NCBI GenBank assembly: GCA_020431945.1
Contig: JAGQHH010000358.1
Coordinates: 1 to 18,426, forward strand
From: Cyanobacteria bacterium HKST-UBA02
GTDB lineage: Bacteria > Cyanobacteriota > Vampirovibrionia > Obscuribacterales > Obscuribacteraceae
DNA length: 18,426 nt
Direction: 5' to 3'
In this document: piece after piece, positions 13,523 to 18,426 of the stretch
Layout of the letters: every line of letters begins with the position of its first letter
Position numbering within the stretch: position 1 is the first letter of the stretch
Made by a program: the position numbers and the translations under genes
The notes under the pieces: model-generated
Seen by the model: only the letters and a program-made list of their open reading frames with translations
What the model was told of the DNA's origin: nothing
Database searches by the model: none

Positions 13523-15599
13523 AGGCTTTCACTTTCACTCTGGTGTCAGGAGAGCGGGGCACCACGATCAGTGCTTTGCCGTTGCTGAAATCGCCGCAGA
13601 GGAAGAAGTCCTTTTTGAAAGTATTACGTCCGATGCGATCGACGAAGTGCCAGCGATCGCCCTGGCGCACGGCGGCGAACTGTTCTTTGAACGAGCGAGC
13701 GTCATCGAAGCTACAGGTGATAGTGGCATCGCCGCGATTGTCGATAAAGCCCCATTTGCCGTTGGTCTTCACCGCACATAGATAGTCGGAGAAACTCCGG
13801 ACACTGTCGTATCTGAGGGGGATGGCCAGACGACCGTTCCGATCGACGAAGCCCCATTTGCCATCTTGCAGCACACCGCCGAGACCGAGGCCGAATGGTC
13901 TTGTTCGATCGTATTGTGCTTTGATGATCGTGTCTCCGGTGAGATCGATGAAGCCGAAGCGAGGCTTGCCTCCCTTTTCATCAGGAAAACCGACGGCAGC
14001 GATATCTTCGCTATACGAGCAGGTCCCGGGCATCAAATCTTCTGCTCTGACATTGCCGGTTTTTCCGAGGAAAGCGAAGCGATCGCCCACCGGCACCAGA
14101 GCATAGCCGCAGGTATAGGGCCGGGCACCCCGGGGGATGTCGTTATTGCCATAGGTGAAGGCTTTCTGTCCGGCTCGGTCGATATAGTAGCCGGTGGCAC
14201 CTTCGAGAACGAAAGCGAGACCGTCGCTGAATCTGCCCGGATCACTGAAGCGGGGCTTGATCATCATCTTGCCGGTTCTCTCGAGATAGCCCCATTTGCC
14301 ATCTACTTTGACTGCTCCCAGCCCTTCCGAGAAAGGTCTTGCATCCTCATAAATGGGCTCGACGAGAAAGTTGCCTTTGAAGTCTATATAACCCCAGCGC
14401 AGTCCCTTCTGGCAGGCCGCCAGACCTTCGCTGAAGGGCCTCGCCGAAACGAACTGGGGCTTGATCATCATCAGACCCTGACGATCCAGATAACCCAGAT
14501 CCCATTCGCGTTGGGCTTCCAGCAGTGCCAGTTTCTGCTCGTCGGTGAGCTCCACCAGCACCGGTGCCAGTCCCTGGTAAAAACTGCCACCATCGAGGAA
14601 GGGCCCGTTGATCACTTTCTTTTCGCTCGGATCTATAAAGCAGGCCCGATCGCCGGTCTGGGTAAAAGAGAGACCGTCCTGAAAAGAAAGAACCCGATCG
14701 TACTGGATATTGATGGCGGGCTTGCCTTCGGTGTTTATGAAACCCCAGCGGCCGCTTTTCTTGACCGCGGCAAGACCTTCTTTGAAAGGCTTGGTTTCCT
14801 GATATCCGGAAGCGATGAGTTTGCCGTTCTTGCCTACGAATCCCCAGGTGCCGGTCTCTTCTTTGACCTCGGCAAAACCTTCCGAGAAGTCCCGGGCATC
14901 CAGATATTTGCACTTGATGGCGAGCTTGCCTTCTTTATCGATGTAGCCGAAATGCCGGTCCATGAGCACCGCCGCGAGACCTTCGACGAAGCTCGAAACC
15001 GTATCGTAGCGGGGCTCGATGATCAGGCTGCCATTGTTGTCCACGAAACCCCAGAGCCACTGACCGGGAGCCGGAAGGTGACGTTTGTAGCTGAGCGTTG
15101 AATCAGCCGGCTCTTTGTCCGTGGCAGCCTTCTTGTCCTCGATTCCAAGTACCGAAAGCTGATCCTGCTTGAACGCTACCGCAGCGAGGTCCTCCGAGAG
15201 GGGGCGGAACTCCAGGGCGTCACCGGCGGTGGCGACCACCACTTCCCCCTTGCGACCTTTGATAGGACTCGGGCAGGTGGCATCGGCTTTGTTCACCTCC
15301 GGTGCGGCGGCTTTCTTGCCATCGATGCCGATATAGAATTCCTGACCCTCTTCCACGACCCGTGCCGGTCCCCCGGCAAGGAAGTTGCCGGCTTCGTTAT
15401 AACGCGGCTCGATGGCGAACTTGCCGGTTTTATCGATAAAGCCCCAGAGCTTTTTGTGAAAGATGACCTTTGACGCTTCCGATTCGACGCCGTCCTCGAA
15501 AAAGCCTGGAAGCTCGTAGGTCTTGCAAAGAGCAGGACCGGAGATCGAAATCAGGGTGAAAACAGCAAGGATCGAAGCCATTGCTCTGGTGCCGGTCAT
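13509..15599 (-). CDS. Exported WG-repeat protein (about 15 repeats)
   Basis: The protein has 696 residues. A signal peptide (residues 1 to about 25, ending PALC or nearby) is followed by about fifteen WG repeats of 30-50 residues. Their consensus is roughly WGFIDxxGKxxIxPxYdxaxxFxeGlAaV. Clear units start at LWGFIDKTGK, LWGFVDNNGS, FGYIDKEGK, WGFVGKNGK, WGFINTEGK, LGYLDRQGL, WGYIDFKGN, WGYLERTGK, FGFIDLTGD, WGFVDRNGR and WGFIDNRGD; others are degenerate (YYIDRAGQK, WHFVDRIGR). DNA repeats reflect this, for example gccccatttgcc at 13749-13760, 13851-13862 and 14289-14300. WG arrays are thought to form beta-rich binding surfaces; the ligand is unknown. The ATG has an AGGAG site seven bases upstream. 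A run of lysine-rich insert before the second repeat (about residues 150-175) separates an N-terminal repeat from the main array. Confidence 0.9.
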   Translation of the reverse strand: MTGTRAMASILAVFTLISISGPALCKTYELPGFFEDGVESEASKVIFHKKLWGFIDKTGKFAIEPRYNEAGNFLAGGPARVVEEGQEFYIGIDGKKAAAPEVNKADATCPSPIKGRKGEVVVATAGDALEFRPLSEDLAAVAFKQDQLSVLGIEDKKAATDKEPADSTLSYKRHLPAPGQWLWGFVDNNGSLIIEPRYDTVSSFVEGLAAVLMDRHFGYIDKEGKLAIKCKYLDARDFSEGFAEVKEETGTWGFVGKNGKLIASGYQETKPFKEGLAAVKKSGRWGFINTEGKPAINIQYDRVLSFQDGLSFTQTGDRACFIDPSEKKVINGPFLDGGSFYQGLAPVLVELTDEQKLALLEAQREWDLGYLDRQGLMMIKPQFVSARPFSEGLAACQKGLRWGYIDFKGNFLVEPIYEDARPFSEGLGAVKVDGKWGYLERTGKMMIKPRFSDPGRFSDGLAFVLEGATGYYIDRAGQKAFTYGNNDIPRGARPYTCGYALVPVGDRFAFLGKTGNVRAEDLMPGTCSYSEDIAAVGFPDEKGGKPRFGFIDLTGDTIIKAQYDRTRPFGLGLGGVLQDGKWGFVDRNGRLAIPLRYDSVRSFSDYLCAVKTNGKWGFIDNRGDATITCSFDDARSFKEQFAAVRQGDRWHFVDRIGRNTFKKDFFLCGDFSNGKALIVVPRSPDTRVKVKAYEEE

Positions 15600-15644
15600 T
15601 GAATTCTCCTCGAAAAACCGCCTCAGGATAATTGATTGCAGGCT

Positions 15645-15773
15645 CTACTTCAATATGTCAGCCTGCGGTGCTTCTTCCAGAAGGGCATGCCTGCTGTTGA
15701 AACCGATGGCAAAGGCGATGAAATATGCATTCACGGTCACAAGAACTAGAATGATCAGGGCTCTTGTCCGCAT
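15645..15773 (-). CDS. 42-residue single-pass membrane protein
   Basis: This small frame begins with ATG at 15771-15773, two bases after the stop of the stalk protein gene, and ends with TAG at 15645-15647. The protein starts MRTRALIILVLVTVNAYF, continues with a hydrophobic stretch to about residue 24, and has a short polar tail (NSRHALLEEAPQADILK). Two arginines before one helix predict an N-in, C-out topology. It lies in the 176-base gap before the WG-repeat gene, in the same strand and tight spacing as its neighbours, with codon use like them. It is below usual gene-calling size limits. I recognise no family; a role as a small partner of the stalk or WG protein is inference. Confidence 0.55.
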   Translation of the reverse strand: MRTRALIILVLVTVNAYFIAFAIGFNSRHALLEEAPQADILK

Positions 15774-15775
15774 GG

Positions 15776-16498
15776 TCAATCGCTCACTACGAAGTCGACT
15801 TTTTTCGTGTCGGCATCCACGTCGGCGCCGGTGCGCTGGTAAGTGACCAGGACAGAGCCGGGCTCGACCTTTTCTGTGACCTCGGGACCGGCCACAAGGT
15901 CGAGAGCCAGGGCGAAAGATTTGTCGCCCAGGTGCTGGTTGTACTCGTCTTCCATGACTTTAGCGTCGAAGGCGATGGTGTTCTTGCCTTTCCTGACCAG
16001 GGGCGATATGTCGATGAGCTTGCCGGGACCGAAAAAATTGTCGATGGGCCGATTATTGATACTGACGGTTATGGAAGAGCCGATATAGTCGCTGCCCCGG
16101 GAGACGATATAGAACTTGCGGTTATCCGGAACAGCGCTTTTCTTCTTGCTAGCCGGTTCTTTTTTAGCCGGCTCTTTCTTTTCAGGTTCCTTCTTCTCCG
16201 GCTTTTTCTCGACCGGTTTGTCTTCTTCGACCTTTTTCTCCTCCGGCTCTGTCTTGGCAGGAGGAGGCGGCGGCACCGCTATGACAGGCTTGTTGCCGGT
16301 GGCACGATCCACCAGGGACTCCAGCGATTCCACGGTCCCGGGAGGCACGGTCTCGATGGGGGCCAGACGTTGATTTATGCCGATATAATAGCCGGCGAAA
16401 CCCGCTCCGGAAACGAAAAGCAGGAAGATCACCAGATCGCTCAGGGCACCCAGGACAGTCGACTTGTTTTGCTTCTCTTTGATTTGCTTTTCGGCCAT
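15776..16498 (-). CDS. Membrane-anchored protein with Lys/Glu/Pro stalk and beta-sandwich-like domain
   Basis: The protein has 240 residues. A short basic cytoplasmic tail (MAEKQIKEKQNK) and one membrane span (about 18-40) lead to an extracytoplasmic part. That part has a Pro-rich stretch (PPPPPAK), then a low-complexity stalk of EKKEP-type repeats, then a C-terminal domain of about 100 residues. Its pattern, ITVSINNRPIDN then IDISPLVRKGKNTIAFDAKV, resembles the jelly-roll beta-sandwich of carbohydrate-binding modules (xVNGK...DIxxxLKxGxNxIxV). The ATG at 16496-16498 starts just ahead of the anchor; a GTG at 16558 would overlap the divergent gene and add 20 residues. It heads the long minus-strand run and is divergent from the phosphodiester glycosidase with 34 bases between starts. 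Glycan binding is an inference from the domain pattern. Confidence 0.75.
   Translation of the reverse strand: MAEKQIKEKQNKSTVLGALSDLVIFLLFVSGAGFAGYYIGINQRLAPIETVPPGTVESLESLVDRATGNKPVIAVPPPPPAKTEPEEKKVEEDKPVEKKPEKKEPEKKEPAKKEPASKKKSAVPDNRKFYIVSRGSDYIGSSITVSINNRPIDNFFGPGKLIDISPLVRKGKNTIAFDAKVMEDEYNQHLGDKSFALALDLVAGPEVTEKVEPGSVLVTYQRTGADVDADTKKVDFVVSD
16135..16257 (-). repeat. Low-complexity Lys/Glu/Pro coding repeat (stalk)
   Basis: Within the stalk protein gene, the coding DNA repeats short units based on gagaagaag and gaaccg/gagccg. It encodes a run of KKEP, EKKPEKKEP and related units over about 40 residues. The charge pattern suggests an extended spacer that holds the C-terminal domain away from the membrane. 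Length variation between strains would be expected from such repeats. Confidence 0.6.
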
Positions 16499-16532
16499 GG
16501 GGCAAACAATAACATAGAAGTCAGGGCGCAGG

Positions 16533-17627
16533 ATGGACAACAAGCTCTCCACCATCACTTATGGAACTCTCATCGCTTTTCAGAGCCTGGTGGCTCTGTC
16601 TCTTTTGGCTTTCGCCCTGACCTTCTTCTTCGCCAGGGCGACATTTTTCTCAGTTTTTCCCGATCTCGAGCAATGGCGCCTTCCTGCCATGGTGGAGAAA
16701 GTCGCCCGGGTCTCGCCCACTGGGGAGAAGCTGCCACCCCGCCCTCTCTTTCTTCCCCCGCCCCTGCCCAAAGAGCCTCCGGCACCGCCTCTTGCCTTCC
16801 TGCCCCCTCTGCCCGAGCCCCTCAAGGGCAAACCTGTAATTTTTCAGAAGGGGGAGACCTCAGGGGTTCCGTACTATATAGCCAGGGTCTCTCTCAAGGA
16901 CCCCGAGACTTTTATGACAATCGGTCTGCCCCACGGGGCGACCATGGCCAACAGCCCCACGGTCCAGAATGGCGATGAGAGCTTTCCCTCTTTCGTCAAG
17001 CGCATGAAGGCGGCAGTGATCATCAACGGCACTTTTTTCAGCAAAGACCAGCAGAAAAGAGTGATGGGCAATATGGTGGCAGACGGCAAGGTCCTCAAGT
17101 ACAGCCAGTGGGAGAATTATGGCACTACTCTCGGTATCAAGCTCGGCAATCAGCCCGAGATGATCACAGCCCGGCGTCAGGGCAAGCCGAATTATGACGA
17201 TTACTGGTTTTCCATCACTTGCGGACCCCGCTTGCTGGACAACGGATCTCCTTGTGTAGATCCGCAAGCAGAGGGCTTTGCCGATCCCCATGTCCTGGGA
17301 GTCGGTCCCCGATGTGCCATGGGTTATCCGGCAAGCAGGGACAGCATCTATCTGCTGGTTTTCCTCAAGGGTCTTTCCCTGAAAAAAGAGGCGGAGGTCA
17401 TGAAAGCCCTGGGATGTCTGGACGCTATGAACCTCGATGGAGGCGCTTCTCGGGCTATCGCTCATATGGGCACGGTGGTGGTGCCTGCCAGCCGTTCCCT
17501 GACCAATGTCATAGCGGTTTATGATACAAGCTGTCACGCACCACAAGCAGTGCGGAGCTCCTGGCGCCAGTTCCAGAGAGAGAAGCTGAGCAAGCAGAAA
17601 GGCGGCATCTGGCCCTTCGGGAGCTAA
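16533..17627 (+). CDS. Membrane-anchored phosphodiester glycosidase (NAGPA-type) family protein
   Basis: The protein has 364 residues. It has a cytoplasmic start, one membrane span at about 11-34, a proline-rich linker (about 61-99 with LPPRPLFLPPPLPK) and an extracytoplasmic domain of the phosphodiester glycosidase (NAGPA) family. Family signatures seen are AAVIINGTFF (Asn165), SITCGPRLLDNG, the GVGPRCAMGY region and DAMNLDGGASR (Asn300 to Ser306). In eukaryotes the family removes N-acetylglucosamine from phosphodiester-linked sugars; bacterial members act on exopolysaccharide or spore and envelope glycans, often with unknown substrates. The ATG has an AGGG site a few bases upstream. It is divergent from the stalk protein gene, and its stop is one base from the stop of the convergent methyltransferase. 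The substrate here cannot be told. Confidence 0.88.
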   Translation: MDNKLSTITYGTLIAFQSLVALSLLAFALTFFFARATFFSVFPDLEQWRLPAMVEKVARVSPTGEKLPPRPLFLPPPLPKEPPAPPLAFLPPLPEPLKGKPVIFQKGETSGVPYYIARVSLKDPETFMTIGLPHGATMANSPTVQNGDESFPSFVKRMKAAVIINGTFFSKDQQKRVMGNMVADGKVLKYSQWENYGTTLGIKLGNQPEMITARRQGKPNYDDYWFSITCGPRLLDNGSPCVDPQAEGFADPHVLGVGPRCAMGYPASRDSIYLLVFLKGLSLKKEAEVMKALGCLDAMNLDGGASRAIAHMGTVVVPASRSLTNVIAVYDTSCHAPQAVRSSWRQFQREKLSKQKGGIWPFGS

Positions 17628-17628
17628 T

Positions 17629-18426
17629 TCACTTCGATCCTGATACCACGTGGCAGGACATGGGAATCTCGATTGCTTTCTTGATATCGCTGTCGCTTCT
17701 ATAGGACTCGGCTGCTTTCAGGACGGCATTTTTTATATCTTCGAGCTGCTCTTCGGTTTGTGCTCTCAGCAGCCCGCCGGTGCGCGGGGTGCCGGTGTAG
17801 AAAGCCTCGAAGAGGTGCTCCGCGCATTCCAGAGCCCAGAGCATCGGCACCGTCTCGAACCCGATCTCTTCGAATCCGGCTTCTCTCAGAGAGCGCTCGC
17901 ACTCGTCCCTGTCGCTGAAGCGGAAAAAGGGAGGACCGGCAGGCAGGGGGACGCTGTCGTCGCCGAATTCGCTGATTGCCTTGAGCACTAGACCGAAAGC
18001 AATAGCCTGGTCGGGCTTGCTCCATACGGAGAATGCGAAACGCCCCCCGCGCTTGAGGACCCGGAAGGCTTCCTTGATGGCCAGGTCCGGCTCATCGAGA
18101 TGAAGTATGCCGAAATTCATGCAGACCAGGTGGAAGCTCTCATCGGCAAAAGGCAGGTCGCAGGCATCACCTTCCACCAGATCCAGGGAAGGATTGAGAG
18201 CCCGGGCTTTTTCAAGCATCACCGGCGAGAAATCGAGAGCGGTGGTGGAAAGACCCCGCTCCACCAGCTGGGCAGCCACATAGCCCGGCCCGGTGGCTAT
18301 ATCGAGGACTGTCTGCCCGGCACTCGGGGCCAGGGCGTCGAGGAGAGGCCCGATACTCTGTCCGGTGAGCCCGGCGAAGTAGTCATGATAGCCACCGGCC
18401 ACCTTCTGCCAGCCGCGATGCTCGAA
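17629..18426 (-). CDS. Class I SAM-dependent methyltransferase, 5' end outside window
   Basis: This is a class I (Methyltransf_11/UbiE-like) methyltransferase. Motif I is VLDIATGPGY, with the acid at the next strand in TTALDFSPVML, then DACDLPFADESFHLV for motifs II/III and LKRGGRFAFSVW as the post-motif. A GTG at 18402 could start it. The frame stays open to the window edge with family-like sequence (FEHRGWQKVAGGYHDYF), so I treat the N-terminus as lying beyond base 18426. The C-terminal half (sequence FYTGTPRTGGLLRAQ and onwards) is larger than minimal and probably selects the acceptor. The acceptor is unknown. No signal peptide is visible in the part seen; it is likely cytoplasmic. Confidence 0.88.
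   Translation of the reverse strand, partial: FEHRGWQKVAGGYHDYFAGLTGQSIGPLLDALAPSAGQTVLDIATGPGYVAAQLVERGLSTTALDFSPVMLEKARALNPSLDLVEGDACDLPFADESFHLVCMNFGILHLDEPDLAIKEAFRVLKRGGRFAFSVWSKPDQAIAFGLVLKAISEFGDDSVPLPAGPPFFRFSDRDECERSLREAGFEEIGFETVPMLWALECAEHLFEAFYTGTPRTGGLLRAQTEEQLEDIKNAVLKAAESYRSDSDIKKAIEIPMSCHVVSGSK

Noticed and set aside
9098..14086. Three GCGATCGC octamers (9098-9105, 13653-13660, 14079-14086), the HIP1 motif of cyanobacteria
   Set aside because: Two of the three encode the Gly-Asp-Arg of WG repeats, so they follow from the repeat. Three copies are too few to argue for HIP1 enrichment or for taxonomy.
13866..15101. A 411-codon open frame on the plus strand antisense to the WG-repeat gene
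   Set aside because: The minus-strand frame has a signal peptide, a good ribosome site and an unmistakable repeat family. The plus frame lacks any recognisable domain and is explained by biased codons in GC-rich coding DNA.
16499..16560. Possible promoter for the long minus-strand run (TTGTTG with TTCTAT or TATGTT)
   Set aside because: The -10 candidates match the consensus poorly or are spaced more than 20 bases from the -35 candidate.
15764..16978. A 404-codon plus-strand open frame spanning the stalk protein gene and the start of the glycosidase gene
   Set aside because: It crosses the divergent start region and is antisense to a protein with a clear anchor. Its translation is rich in Phe, Arg and Leu runs, mirroring the Lys/Glu/Pro repeat.

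Overview
The window looks like chromosomal DNA from a free-living bacterium with a mostly GC-rich genome. Sample lines counted by hand give about 60-65% GC across most of it. It uses the standard code, with TGA working as a stop. Many proteins carry Sec-type signal peptides or single membrane anchors. The mix of TPR proteins, an exported caspase-like protease, a WG-repeat protein, exported thioredoxins and a phosphodiester-glycosidase-family protein resembles gene content I associate with Obscuribacterales and other Vampirovibrionia (Melainabacteria). That assignment is an inference from gene content; no marker gene here proves it. I see no RNA gene, CRISPR array, insertion sequence, integrase or phage gene.

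Region by region: (1) 1-2208, plus strand, a translationally coupled ABC exporter operon: an ATPase cut by the window edge, an ABC-2-type permease and a membrane-anchored thioredoxin-fold protein that lacks the first active-site cysteine. (2) 2231-6171, minus strand, a three-gene operon: a small three-helix membrane protein, an exported TPR-caspase protein that appears to start at AUU, and an exported alpha/beta hydrolase whose nucleophile serine is replaced by alanine. (3) 6390-8635, plus strand, a pair of envelope proteins: an exported helical protein and a TPR protein with one membrane span. (4) 8640-9891, minus strand: a PH-like membrane protein and a classical exported thioredoxin. (5) 9996-10454, plus strand: an unrecognised small protein. 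(6) 10451-16498, minus strand, an unbroken run of eight genes: a membrane-anchored stalk protein, a 42-residue membrane protein, a 15-repeat WG protein, and then five genes (DUF4279, small secreted protein, TPR-like, Clp N-domain, DUF4240) in markedly AT-richer DNA. (7) 16533-17627, plus strand: a membrane-anchored phosphodiester glycosidase, divergent from the stalk protein. (8) 17629-18426, minus strand: a SAM methyltransferase cut by the window edge.

Most products act at or beyond the cytoplasmic membrane, so the window reads as envelope and periplasm biology. The parts most worth a second look are the compositionally distinct five-gene block at 10451-13522, the exported caspase operon with its non-canonical start and pseudo-hydrolase, and the hidden 42-residue membrane protein.
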